Source: Bacteroidota bacterium
GTDB lineage: Bacteria > Bacteroidota > Bacteroidia > Chitinophagales > LD1
Length of the DNA stretch: 64,000 bases
Assembly (NCBI GenBank): GCA_018267385.1
Contig: JAFDYN010000020.1
Coordinates: 62,001-126,000 of the forward strand
Direction: 5' to 3'
Positions 1-8,304 of the stretch are shown piece after piece. Every line of letters starts with the position of its first letter. Positions within the stretch are counted from its first letter, which is position 1. The position numbers and the translations under genes were made by a program. Below the pieces are notes generated by a model that did no database searches, was not told where the DNA came from, and saw nothing but the letters and a program-made list of their open reading frames with translations.

Positions 1-717
1 AGCGATCATGATTGTGGGTACACTTATTCTTTTGGAAGAAGCTATCCCGTCGTATGTAAGCCATTTTTCCCAGCTCATCACTGCAAAATTGTTTTTCCAT
101 GATGGTACTGCACCCCTGTCTGTTTTGGCATAGTAATCAACAGGGAAAAACATTGCCGCCTCCATATTATTCGGGTCATAAGCCGAAACGTATTCGGCAA
201 CGCCAGTTTCAGCAAATTTTTTCTTTGCAGCCAATGCCTTGTTAATTCTTAGCTGCGTGCCTTCATCACCGCCATAGAACAGTTTTGCAGTCTCTGGCGT
301 CATGAGCCAGGCTACCACCGTTCCCAAGGCCTTGAAACGGCTATCTTCTGATACGGCTTGCATCATGTATGCTCCACTGGCACATACGCCTAGACCGGCG
401 ATATTGTCCTTGTCTACATAGGGCAAAGTCTGCAAATAGGTGAGTGCATCTTTGATGTCCTTTACCTTAGCCTCATGGTTTTCAAACTCCCTTGGCTGAC
501 CCTCACTTTCGCCAAAATACTTGTGGTCAAATGCGAGTGTTACAAACCCTTTTTCGGCCAGAGCCTGGGCGTATAAGCCCTGCATTTGCTCCTTTACAGT
601 CGTCCAGCTGCCATCTGCAATAACAGCAGGATATTTTTGGTTTTCGTCAAAATTGGTTGGGAAAAATAAATTTCCGACTAGGTTCAATCCTTCTGATTGG
701 AATGTTACTTTTTTCAT
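1..717 (-). CDS. Alpha/beta hydrolase, dienelactone-hydrolase-like (3' end outside window)
   Basis: The frame opens with ATG at 717 on the minus strand and stays open to base 1, so 239 codons are seen and the C-terminus is missing. The product begins MKKVTFQSEG and shows the alpha/beta hydrolase pattern: a strand followed by FDHKYFGES, and the nucleophile elbow GVCASG. There a Cys replaces the usual Ser, as in dienelactone hydrolases and YcjY-like relatives. The catalytic Asp and His would lie past the window edge. No signal peptide is seen, so it is probably cytoplasmic. It points the same way as the dehydrogenase and AraC genes upstream, suggesting a small catabolic or detoxification group. 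The substrate cannot be told. Confidence 0.8.
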   Translation of the reverse strand, partial: MKKVTFQSEGLNLVGNLFFPTNFDENQKYPAVIADGSWTTVKEQMQGLYAQALAEKGFVTLAFDHKYFGESEGQPREFENHEAKVKDIKDALTYLQTLPYVDKDNIAGLGVCASGAYMMQAVSEDSRFKALGTVVAWLMTPETAKLFYGGDEGTQLRINKALAAKKKFAETGVAEYVSAYDPNNMEAAMFFPVDYYAKTDRGAVPSWKNNFAVMSWEKWLTYDGIASSKRISVPTIMIA

Positions 718-825
718 TTTGTTTGTTTTTTAATGGTTGAGAAATGTATGTTTGATAGTGCAAAGGTCAGTAGAAGTATAGCCTCACTTCTTACAAAAAG
801 TAAAGCATGAATTACTAAAATCAAA

Positions 826-1527
826 TCACCAGTGGATTTCTTCTTTATCCCTGAAAAATTTACCTGTTAGATGAGGGCTTGCCTCAGATGCAAGCCACAC
901 TGCTGTTTCGGCACCTTTGGAGACAGACCGGCTAGCTGATGAGCCACCCATATCCGTTCTTACCCAGCCTGGGCAAACCGCATTTACTGAAATCTTCTCC
1001 GATTTAAGGACAACCGCCAGCTGCATGGTAATCGCATTTAATAATGTTTTACTCATGCAGTAAATAGGTGCCCATGTTGTTATTCCCTCCAGTATCTGAC
1101 CACCGCCACTGGATATGTTTATAATCCGACTACCTTCATTTAATAGCGGCCTGAATGTTTGCGCGGTAAAGAATGCTCCAAATGCATTTGTATTAAAAGT
1201 TTCCACAAAGGCACTGGAAGGGATATTCATGAGTGGTGTACTTTCATCTAATAAAACCGCTGCACTATTGATCAGTACATCGATCTTGTTTGTTCTTTTG
1301 CGTAAATCAGCAAAGGCGTATTTTATACTTTCAGTACTTGATACATCCATAACCACACCCTCAGAGGAAGGTTGAATAGATATTAGCTGAGCAACAGCCT
1401 TTTCAATTTTTTCTTTACTCCTGCCAGAGACTATTACATGAAATCCCTTTTGGGCGAGCTGACGGGCTATCTCAAAGCCAATGCCTTTGTTTGCTCCGGT
1501 GATGAATGCTGTTTTTTTTACCATCAT
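826..1527 (-). CDS. Short-chain dehydrogenase/reductase (SDR)
   Basis: A classical SDR of 233 residues, a normal length. The N-terminal Rossmann motif TGANKGIG binds NAD(P), followed by the INSAA motif. The catalytic Ser lies in NISSGGG, the Tyr/Lys pair is YCMSK, and PGWVRTDMGG follows. A basic residue after the second beta strand (SGRSKEK) suggests NADP preference. Two ATGs are adjacent at the start (1527 and 1524), so either could be used. A promoter-like TACTTTTG lies just upstream. The gene sits between the AraC-type regulator and the hydrolase, all on the minus strand. That arrangement fits a stress-inducible reductase controlled by the neighbour, but the substrate is unknown. Confidence 0.88.
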   Translation of the reverse strand: MMVKKTAFITGANKGIGFEIARQLAQKGFHVIVSGRSKEKIEKAVAQLISIQPSSEGVVMDVSSTESIKYAFADLRKRTNKIDVLINSAAVLLDESTPLMNIPSSAFVETFNTNAFGAFFTAQTFRPLLNEGSRIINISSGGGQILEGITTWAPIYCMSKTLLNAITMQLAVVLKSEKISVNAVCPGWVRTDMGGSSASRSVSKGAETAVWLASEASPHLTGKFFRDKEEIHW

Positions 1528-1542
1528 TTAAATTTGATAGCA

Positions 1543-1571
1543 CAAAAGTATGGGCGTACGAAACCTGTCAA
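1543..1571 (-). promoter_or_regulatory. Bacteroidota-type promoter for the SDR gene
   Basis: Reading the minus strand, TACTTTTG (1543-1550) matches the Bacteroidota -7 consensus TAnnTTTG. A TTG (1569-1571) lies 18 bp upstream, a plausible -33 element. The box is 16 bp before the ATG. Sequence match only. Confidence 0.55.
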
Positions 1572-1602
1572 GTAACAGAAAACAAAGGAATGATTACAGA
1601 AA

Positions 1603-2514
1603 TCAAAGATTGGCTATGCCCCTGAATTGAACAGGGGTTAGATTGGTCGCTTTTTTAAAGAATGTACTGAAATGCGCGGCTTCTTCATATCCTACTTTGA
1701 ATGCAATTTCCTTGATACTCAAATTAGATTGTAGTAATAAGGATTTTGAGGTCTTTATGATGGTCTCTTGTATGACCTGTTTAGCGGTGCTGCCTGTTAT
1801 TCTTTTTACAATTGCATTTAAGTGATTGGGATGGATGTTCAGTTGATCGGCATAAAAAGAAGTACTAAAGCTATTGGGATGAGCCGCTTCGCTGTTAATA
1901 TTTGTTTCTATAAGCGATTGATAACGGGAGACGATACGGAGATCGGCATTTCTATTCTGCTCTGATGCAAAGAAACCGGGTTTTATGTCCGAAGAGAAAC
2001 GCTTGATGCTTAATAATATCAAATTCACGTAGCTCTCAATAAATTTGAATTTATCAGTTTGATTGCTGTTGTATTCCGAAATCGTTTGCTCAAACTTATT
2101 TTTAAGAAATTGAATTTGTTCCAGTGGTACTTTAAACGGTATGGTCTGGTCCAGTTTCAGGAAAGGGAAGTCTGATAATAGCGTATTACTGAAATGACAT
2201 TGATTGAGGTAGTCCTGCGTAAACATGATGTAGTAACCACTCCAGTCGTTCTCAATGTCCCATGAAATAAGCTGATAGGGAGAGTTAAAGATTATGTTGG
2301 CTTCAAAGTTTGGTATGCCATGCCAGTTATGAGATGTTCCGTCTATAAGTAAACCAATTGCGTAGAATTCGTGCTTAAAAGGCTCTACTTTTCGTTTTAC
2401 TGTCGGCATATTTTCATCAAAAGTCCTTGCATCAAATTCATCGTGTTTGGGTGGATGAATATTGATTTGTTTGCAGTAGTCTTTTATTGTGTCGATATGT
2501 TTCAAAGCGTTCAC
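1603..2514 (-). CDS. AraC-family transcriptional regulator
   Basis: The product has 303 residues. An N-terminal sensor half (about 1-190) resembles the cupin-like ligand domains of AraC regulators. The C-terminal double helix-turn-helix (about 205-300) includes YADQLNIHPNHLNAIVKRITG and the hallmark second helix segment IKEIAFKVGYEEAAHFSTFFKKATNLTP. It lies directly upstream of the SDR gene in the same direction, with 75 bp between them. This is a common layout in which the regulator senses a small molecule and controls the reductase and hydrolase. The effector cannot be deduced. The family call is firm; the target is inferred. Confidence 0.92.
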   Translation of the reverse strand: MNALKHIDTIKDYCKQINIHPPKHDEFDARTFDENMPTVKRKVEPFKHEFYAIGLLIDGTSHNWHGIPNFEANIIFNSPYQLISWDIENDWSGYYIMFTQDYLNQCHFSNTLLSDFPFLKLDQTIPFKVPLEQIQFLKNKFEQTISEYNSNQTDKFKFIESYVNLILLSIKRFSSDIKPGFFASEQNRNADLRIVSRYQSLIETNINSEAAHPNSFSTSFYADQLNIHPNHLNAIVKRITGSTAKQVIQETIIKTSKSLLLQSNLSIKEIAFKVGYEEAAHFSTFFKKATNLTPVQFRGIANL

Positions 2515-2777
2515 AATTTAAACAAAATTTTATCCATCCATTAGAATGGTTCGTGTGTATTTTGTTATAAATATTTATTCAATGAAACACGGTCATAGGG
2601 CATTATTTTCTTTTGCGGCTCCGAAAACCTTATCTTCCATTCATCCCTCAGCTTTTATAATGTTGTCTTAAATTTTATATTAAGAAGTGATATTGCTTGT
2701 TCGTCATTCACCCATTTTTCAGTCTTTTCACCATGTTCTTTTTAAGCCGGTTATCGATTTTTAAAAATACAGATGCA

Positions 2778-3746
2778 TTACAAGGGTTTAGATTCATCCG
2801 TCTCATTACTCAGATCGTACAAAAATTCAAACAGTGATCTTTTATCGCTTTTAGTTTTTAATGGATAGAAGTGATGATGTAAAAACTTTGCCTCTGAAAC
2901 TGCCTTTGAGTATAGTTTTACACCTAAAGGTTCTGTGTCTATTGACATCGTTGAAATGTCGAAATCTGTCTCCATTAGTTCTTCATAGGAAGAAAAATCT
3001 TTAGATGGAAAAGTCTCTTTATACTCTGTATTCAAATCAGGTTTAAAGTACTTGATGAGAGACGCTTCATATACAGTTACCTCCTGACCTTCGCTAATAC
3101 GTTGCTGTGCTTTCTTGACCAGCTCAGTAAGGCTTTCGACAGTTGGTCGCTTAAAATTTGAGTCAAGACTTACAAAAGAAGTACCAAAATCATTTGTAGC
3201 AATTTTCAATCCTATGATTATCACCTCTTCAATGGTTCCGCTTTTTACAATGTCAAGAGCAATCTTTTGGACTTTTTCGTGATTGGAGAGCCTATAATCT
3301 ATGGTCTTGGTTTCAGTTCGGCCAAAGGCCTGACCAATGTACACTACTTCTAAATCCCAAAACTCTGGATTAGTATGCCCCTCCAAAAATTCTTTGTCCA
3401 CGTTTCTTAAAAGTGCTTGGAATTTTAAGTCATCCAGTTCCCCTTCTCTTCCATAGAACGTAATCTTGTAAATCCCATCCTTCCAAGAATGAACAATAAG
3501 ATCTTTGGGATGTCTAAATTCCAAAAATACTTTATCGTGCTTTTCATCCAGAAAATATAGCTGAGTTACAGAATAGTTGGAGTGAAGCGTATAACTTTCA
3601 AAAAAGATTTTCTTCCTCTTGCAAACCACATATATGTGATACTTTTCATCTTGAATTTGTTTTCTTGCCCTTGGGTCTTCCAATTGACTAGGTTCAAAAA
3701 TAATTGGGTTTATTGAATAGAAAGTTAATCCTAAGTTCCAATCCAT
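2778..3746 (-). CDS. Hypothetical protein with GIY-YIG-like motifs
   Basis: The open frame reaches back to a TTG at 3800. The first ATG at 3746 (MDWNLGLTFYS) gives a more natural 322-residue protein. I do not recognise the full protein. Its middle holds VVYIGQAFGR followed by RLSNHEKVQKI, and a later block EASLIKYFKPDLN. Together these resemble the tyrosine/glycine core, the Arg/His helix and the Glu...Asn end of GIY-YIG nucleases, for example the UvrC E..LIK..P.YN signature. If so it is a remote or degenerate member with a long insert. It is alone, with spacers of more than 130 bp on both sides. Confidence 0.5.
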   Translation of the reverse strand: MDWNLGLTFYSINPIIFEPSQLEDPRARKQIQDEKYHIYVVCKRKKIFFESYTLHSNYSVTQLYFLDEKHDKVFLEFRHPKDLIVHSWKDGIYKITFYGREGELDDLKFQALLRNVDKEFLEGHTNPEFWDLEVVYIGQAFGRTETKTIDYRLSNHEKVQKIALDIVKSGTIEEVIIIGLKIATNDFGTSFVSLDSNFKRPTVESLTELVKKAQQRISEGQEVTVYEASLIKYFKPDLNTEYKETFPSKDFSSYEELMETDFDISTMSIDTEPLGVKLYSKAVSEAKFLHHHFYPLKTKSDKRSLFEFLYDLSNETDESKPL

Positions 3747-3883
3747 AGTGAGGAGGTGTTTTATTTGACGTAAAAGAATAGACAAAACCGAAAGTAGCAA
3801 AGTGTTTATTCTTTATGTAGTGCCAATATATTTACTGTAATTCCATTTATAGGATTTTTCTTTGTGGAAATATGATTTGAAAT

Positions 3884-4282
3884 ATGACCACCTTAACCAT
3901 TCAGCCCACCAAATGGAGCGACATGCCACATATTAGCGCCGTTAAGGAATTTTCCGAAGACGACAATGAGTGTTTAATGGAGATACGCGATGTATTGATG
4001 AAGCACGGCAATTTAAATCGTTTCGGTATTTATCTTTTACACAACCACTTTGAAGTGGGCGAAGATGAGTTTTTACTTGAAATGACCGATGAATCCCAAC
4101 GTACGCAAGTAATTCAACCTGTCAAGAAAGAGCGTTATAAGGATGAAGCTGTAACAATAACATCTCTTCGCCTTGTGGAGGGAGATGTCCTAATCGAAAT
4201 GGGGTGCCGGTGTGGTAAAGATGGAAGCGGAAATCATATTCCTGGAGTGCATATCGGTGTGCCGGATGATACGCCGTATTAA
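3884..4282 (+). CDS. Conserved-looking hypothetical protein, 132 residues
   Basis: A soluble acidic protein without signal peptide or membrane segment. It contains the segment FGIYLLHNHFEVGEDEFLLEMTDE, rich in His and acidic residues, and a late pair CRCG. I do not recognise the family. The last four bases overlap the end of the convergent gene at 4279-4980, so the two share a 3' junction. The coding call rests on length, plausible residue composition and a clean ATG. Confidence 0.55.
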   Translation: MTTLTIQPTKWSDMPHISAVKEFSEDDNECLMEIRDVLMKHGNLNRFGIYLLHNHFEVGEDEFLLEMTDESQRTQVIQPVKKERYKDEAVTITSLRLVEGDVLIEMGCRCGKDGSGNHIPGVHIGVPDDTPY

Positions 4283-4980
4283 AAGGTTGGTTTAAAGTCT
4301 TTTTTCCGTCCAGCACTTACAGCAGGTTTTAATGATACACTAAGTTGTTCTGCCAAAACAGGATCAGGATCAATGCCGCTTTCTTTATTTTCCCAACGAA
4401 CGACTCCCTTACCCACAAGTATTGATAAGAAACCTAACAACTTTTTATCGCTCTTTATGGCATCTATTTTATCAAGCACTCCACTATTATCCAATTCCTG
4501 ATAGCTTTCAGTAAAGGAAAGAATTTGAAGTCCATTGCGCATGAGGTCAGTGGCATTTTTTGCTTTCAGGACTACTTCTGTCTGTTCAAATGGCACCGGT
4601 TCTGTAGAAATGCTTTGACGCGGTACATCGGTTAGGTCCCTGAAATTTGTATCAGCTATTTTAAAAACTGTAATATCCCTTTCACGTGAAAGCATCTTGG
4701 CACGATCACAAGTGAGCACAAATTCTTTGTCGGAATCTTTAATCACGCAATTTAAGATTTTTTCATTCCATTCGCTATGTAGAGCAAATGGTAATGTCTT
4801 TGTTAAGTATCTGGATGCAAAAACTAAAGGCGGCTTTTCCTGAATTAAGCCGTAACGCTTTTGACGTTCCTCTGAGAATACGCCCCCATATCCAGTACTT
4901 GGTCGAATATGATCACCTTCCGGTGATACATTGATGCAGTGATAAACATAACCAGACTGCGGATTTAAAAACTTGCTCAA
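4279..4980 (-). CDS. Hypothetical protein, possibly ADP-ribosyltransferase-like fold
   Basis: The product has 233 residues. The only usable start is TTG at 4980, because an in-frame TGA lies immediately before it. The N-terminal half (GYVYHCINVSPEG... LVFASRYLTKTLPFA) has the YH.t ... vFAS...A layout common in ART-fold and DUF952-like proteins. It is followed by an acidic and Ser-rich stretch ending near FEQTEVVLKA. No clear catalytic Glu motif can be assigned, so this is a guess at fold only. It converges on the 132-residue gene with a 4-bp overlap. It could instead be an unrelated orphan. Confidence 0.45.
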   Translation of the reverse strand: MSKFLNPQSGYVYHCINVSPEGDHIRPSTGYGGVFSEERQKRYGLIQEKPPLVFASRYLTKTLPFALHSEWNEKILNCVIKDSDKEFVLTCDRAKMLSRERDITVFKIADTNFRDLTDVPRQSISTEPVPFEQTEVVLKAKNATDLMRNGLQILSFTESYQELDNSGVLDKIDAIKSDKKLLGFLSILVGKGVVRWENKESGIDPDPVLAEQLSVSLKPAVSAGRKKDFKPTF

Positions 4981-5115
4981 TCATGTCTCCCAAGAATTAC
5001 TGTATTATCATATTATCAGATTCAAAGCACAAAGTCTATGGAATTAAATTTCTTTTGTAATATCAAATACATATTATCTTTAAGTGTCTTAACTGATTCA
5101 ACTAATACCCATCCT

Positions 5116-6378
5116 ATGTACAGAGCAATCTTTTATTTGCTAATTAATACCTGCCCGCTTTTTAATGCCACTCCTTTAGCAGCACAAGTAAGTGTTCCTG
5201 AAAATGTCAGTAGCGAAGTTTTTTCGATATACAAGAACATTCACCAAAACCCCGAGCTTGGAAAAAAGGAATACAAAACGTCAAAGTTGGTGAAAGACAA
5301 ACTTACGGAGTTTGGTTATACGGACTTCTTTACTGTCAATTCATTGCCGACTGCAGTTGTTGCGATTTTAGATACTAAGCGCGAAGGCGCAGTTATTGCG
5401 CTGAGGTCTGAGTTAGACGGCAGGCCTGGACATGAGAAAACTAATCTTGAATACGCTTCCAAAGATTCAGCAACTATGCACAGTTGCGGTCATGACGCGC
5501 ACACCTCATGTCTGCTCGGAGCTGCAAAGCTCCTGATGCAACACAAATCGGAACTAAAGGGTAAAATTATTTTTATTTTTCAACCGGCGGAGGAAACTCC
5601 TGGGGGCGCAGATGATATTGTCAACGAGGGTGTTCTGAAAAAATTGGGCATTCAAAAAATGTTCACATTGCATTCAGTGGATGGTTTGGCCGTAGGAAGC
5701 GTGACCATTGAATCAGGTTATTTTCTTGCAGGGAGCAATTATTTCACTATTAACATGAACGGTACAGGCTCACATGCAGCAGCCCCATATTTAGGAAATG
5801 ACATCCCCGTAGTTTGCTCAAAACTGGTGACTGAATTAACTTCTTTTCCAAGCCGTAATACGGATGTGAGCATGAGGCCATGCGTTATAAGTGTTGCTTA
5901 TATTGCAACCGGCGATATTAAAGCATCTAATGTATTGCCTGACAATGCCACCATCAAAGGAACGATACGCGCTTATGACCCAATAGATTCCGCTTATGAC
6001 GGACAGCCTTCGCTTCGAAATCTAATCAACAGCAAGGTAGATAGATTCGCAAAGGACTATCAGGTTACTTGTAATACTACCATTACGACAGGTTCACCAT
6101 CCACTTATAATGACCCTGATCTTTTCAATACAGTTACACCCAAACTCAAATCCATATTTTCAGGCAATGTCATTGCTGATAATTATAGAGGCCTGTTTTC
6201 AGAGGACTTTTCTTATTACACCAAAGAAGTTCCCTGCCTTTATTTCGGCTTAGGTATTCAAAAAGATAATCTTGGCAACCAAAACATTCATACAAACTTA
6301 TTTTCAGTCCACCCTGATGCTTTTAAATATGGCATTGAGTTGTATTGTGATTTAGCGTTTATCAGTAATAAAAAATAA
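5116..6378 (+). CDS. Secreted M20-family amidohydrolase/metallopeptidase
   Basis: The frame opens at 5038, but the ATG at 5116 begins a proper signal peptide (MYRAIFYLLINTCPLFNATPLAAQ), so this start is chosen (420 residues). Family motifs are in order: ALRSELDG, MHSCGHDAHTS (metal-binding Cys/His and catalytic Asp), FQPAEETPGGADD (Glu pair), a His in LHSVDG, SHAAAPY in the dimerisation domain, and SEDFSYY near the end. These match hippurate/N-acyl-amino-acid hydrolases, which cleave amide bonds with two metal ions. The signal peptide suggests periplasmic action on acylated amino acids or peptides. It stands alone. Confidence 0.88.
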   Translation: MYRAIFYLLINTCPLFNATPLAAQVSVPENVSSEVFSIYKNIHQNPELGKKEYKTSKLVKDKLTEFGYTDFFTVNSLPTAVVAILDTKREGAVIALRSELDGRPGHEKTNLEYASKDSATMHSCGHDAHTSCLLGAAKLLMQHKSELKGKIIFIFQPAEETPGGADDIVNEGVLKKLGIQKMFTLHSVDGLAVGSVTIESGYFLAGSNYFTINMNGTGSHAAAPYLGNDIPVVCSKLVTELTSFPSRNTDVSMRPCVISVAYIATGDIKASNVLPDNATIKGTIRAYDPIDSAYDGQPSLRNLINSKVDRFAKDYQVTCNTTITTGSPSTYNDPDLFNTVTPKLKSIFSGNVIADNYRGLFSEDFSYYTKEVPCLYFGLGIQKDNLGNQNIHTNLFSVHPDAFKYGIELYCDLAFISNKK

Positions 6379-6412
6379 CCTTTAATAATCGTTCACCCTA
6401 AAATTATAATCT

Positions 6413-6970
6413 ATGGAAGGAGTCATCGTTGAATACGAAAGACACGTCCCGCAATCACTTATTGAAGATTTCAATAAGACCTCAAAATTAAATGCTCAAC
6501 TCCATTCGGCGAAAGATGTTGAACACTTCAACGACACAGGGCAAATCGCAGCCGATGTCACATTGATACTTTCCAATCCATATGTTCAAAACGTAATTGG
6601 TAGCGCTCTTTTCGCAGGTATCGTATTTTTGTTTAAAGGCCTCAGAAAGCTTTATAAAAATGCTGAGGAGCAACCATCCATAGATATACAGATCAAAACA
6701 CGCAAGTTTCAAGCAACGCTGACTATAGAGGGTAACATGTCTGATAGTCAGTTGGACAAATGTGTTGATGCGCTAAAGGAAGTCATACGCGAAGATAACC
6801 TGCAAAGAATATCCGAAAATCCTGACTTCGATAACCAGGAACAGGATGTCCCTGAAATATTTTTTGATTATATTATAGAAGATGATCAATGGAAGCCTTA
6901 TAACTTCGAAGATGAGGACGACGACTTTTGGGATGAGGCAGAGGATCGCGCCAAAAGAAAGCTTGATTAA
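6413..6970 (+). CDS. Hypothetical protein with one membrane segment and acidic tail
   Basis: A 185-residue protein I do not recognise. A hydrophobic helix (about 62-78, VIGSALFAGIVFLFKGL) follows a soluble N-terminal part. After that comes a mixed alpha/beta segment and a very acidic C-terminus (FEDEDDDFWDEAEDRAKRK). It starts 34 bp after the amidohydrolase and is followed at 56 bp and 24 bp by two more unknown genes on the same strand, the last also a membrane protein. The three may be one operon with an envelope or sensing role. No catalytic motif is seen. Confidence 0.55.
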   Translation: MEGVIVEYERHVPQSLIEDFNKTSKLNAQLHSAKDVEHFNDTGQIAADVTLILSNPYVQNVIGSALFAGIVFLFKGLRKLYKNAEEQPSIDIQIKTRKFQATLTIEGNMSDSQLDKCVDALKEVIREDNLQRISENPDFDNQEQDVPEIFFDYIIEDDQWKPYNFEDEDDDFWDEAEDRAKRKLD

Positions 6971-7026
6971 TTTTCATAAGATATAATTTGGCAATCAAAT
7001 ACTTATAACACTATTTCAATAAAGCC

Positions 7027-7731
7027 ATGACTATGATAAAAATAGGAGACAAAGATAAGTTACTAAATACGCGGATTGAGCTGAATGTGCGTAAGCAATT
7101 AGTCAAGTACATTGTCAATTTGGCTAATCCTAGTATACCAATCCGAGAGGCAAAAGCAGGTGAACAGCCTGACTATGTTAACGGGGAAGATTTTTTTGAT
7201 ATACAAATTGAGTTTCCTCAATCGAAACAATTCTTTTCTCAAGGTAGCTTATTTCTGCAAACTGCTATTCGAAAAGGACTTACTAATCTAAACGAACAAA
7301 TTGAAGATTGGAGCAATGAAATGTTTAGTGAAGAACAAAGACAAAAAATTCAAGAATACATTAACGTTTTTCGCCTGAAAATCGGCAGTTACTTAAAGCC
7401 TTCTGTTGGGCAAAAATTTGAAATTGCAGGATTCCCCGAAGGAGTCATCATTAATTTACATCAAGACCCCTACATCGCTAATGAAGACAAATTTTTAGGT
7501 AACAAAGCATCACTAAAGGAAGCATTTGCCAGCGTGAGCGCAGATTGGGGAAAATTTATACTCCATGAAAGTATAATGAGTGAGCCATATCAATTAAAAG
7601 ACACAAAGATTTACATCAATGATAGTATTCTGATCTTGAAAACTAATGACCCTTCTCAATGGAATTCTAAACGCGTTGAAAAGGATGTAGACGATATTCG
7701 AAAATACATGTCCTCGATATTCAAAAAGTAA
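7027..7731 (+). CDS. Hypothetical soluble protein, 234 residues
   Basis: I do not recognise this protein. It has no signal peptide or membrane helix and is rich in charged helices. One segment (about 85-130) is strongly helical with Glu, Gln and Lys, possibly a coiled coil. No nucleotide-binding or catalytic motif is visible. It lies between two membrane-associated unknowns with short spacers (56 bp before, 24 bp after), so co-transcription is likely. Two ATGs (7027, 7033) could serve as start. Confidence 0.55.
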   Translation: MTMIKIGDKDKLLNTRIELNVRKQLVKYIVNLANPSIPIREAKAGEQPDYVNGEDFFDIQIEFPQSKQFFSQGSLFLQTAIRKGLTNLNEQIEDWSNEMFSEEQRQKIQEYINVFRLKIGSYLKPSVGQKFEIAGFPEGVIINLHQDPYIANEDKFLGNKASLKEAFASVSADWGKFILHESIMSEPYQLKDTKIYINDSILILKTNDPSQWNSKRVEKDVDDIRKYMSSIFKK

Positions 7732-7755
7732 GATAACCCTCAACCTTAAAGAAAT

Positions 7756-8196
7756 ATGACACAGGAGGAACTAGAAGCGCTACCAGGTTACTGGCGGGGA
7801 CGGTATGAAGAAGCGAACCTTAAAAAGAGTGAGGAAGCAGAAGCTTTGAAAGTTATTCTCTATCCTTCACTTGTACTTCTCGCTTTATTGGTTGTATGCA
7901 TATTACTTAGGGACCATCCTTTTGAAAGAGATATATTAAGCCTTATTACCCTTTTCTATGCTTTTGGCTTAGGCGTAAAAGCATTTACAAGATCAAGACT
8001 GATCGGAGGGGTTATAGGATTTTTGGCAATAGTCCTATTGTTGGTCGCAAGGGCAGATATAACGTATAACTGGATAGCGTCTAAAATTAATCTTGTAGTA
8101 GACAAAAAATTGGAAATAGAACATTCCTCGACTACAGGCGAGAATGCTGATTCATCAAACGCCATCACTATAAAGGATACTTCACGGAGCAAATGA
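7756..8196 (+). CDS. Hypothetical membrane protein, 146 residues
   Basis: The N-terminal 30 residues are hydrophilic and begin MTQEELEALPGYW. Then come about three hydrophobic helices between residues 33 and 103 (VILYPSLVLLALLVVCILL, then LSLITLFYAFGLGVKAF, then IGGVIGFLAIVLLLVA), and a polar Ser/Thr-rich tail. This is an inner-membrane protein of unknown role. It is the last gene of the three-gene unknown group. A protein-like frame without its own start overlaps its 3' end (see the entry at 8174), so the group may once have been longer. Confidence 0.55.
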   Translation: MTQEELEALPGYWRGRYEEANLKKSEEAEALKVILYPSLVLLALLVVCILLRDHPFERDILSLITLFYAFGLGVKAFTRSRLIGGVIGFLAIVLLLVARADITYNWIASKINLVVDKKLEIEHSSTTGENADSSNAITIKDTSRSK

Positions 8197-8300
8197 ACAA
8201 ATCGAAGAATGTGAATATGTTATTCACAAAATAGAGCGGGAACTTGATTTAGATGAAAGCCGGTTGAGATTGAAGATCTTGAATGAAATCGACTCACCCT
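8174..8300 (+). pseudogene. Orphan protein-like reading frame, possible gene remnant
   Basis: From 8174 a stop-free frame without ATG reads GANEQIEECEYVIHKIERE followed by LDLDESRLRLKILNEID. This looks like a genuine charged helical protein rather than random translation. It overlaps the end of the membrane-protein gene in another frame and runs into the opposite-strand gene ending at 8305. It may be the leftover of a longer gene cut by deletion. Evidence is residue composition only. Confidence 0.25.
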
Positions 8301-8304
8301 CTTA

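Noticed and set aside
521-733. 70-codon open frame on the plus strand
   Set aside because: Antisense to the alpha/beta hydrolase, which has a clear nucleophile motif on the other strand.
2515-2777. Possible small RNA or gene in the gap after the AraC gene
   Set aside because: Only AT-rich sequence without a hairpin-plus-T-run or a protein-like frame was seen.
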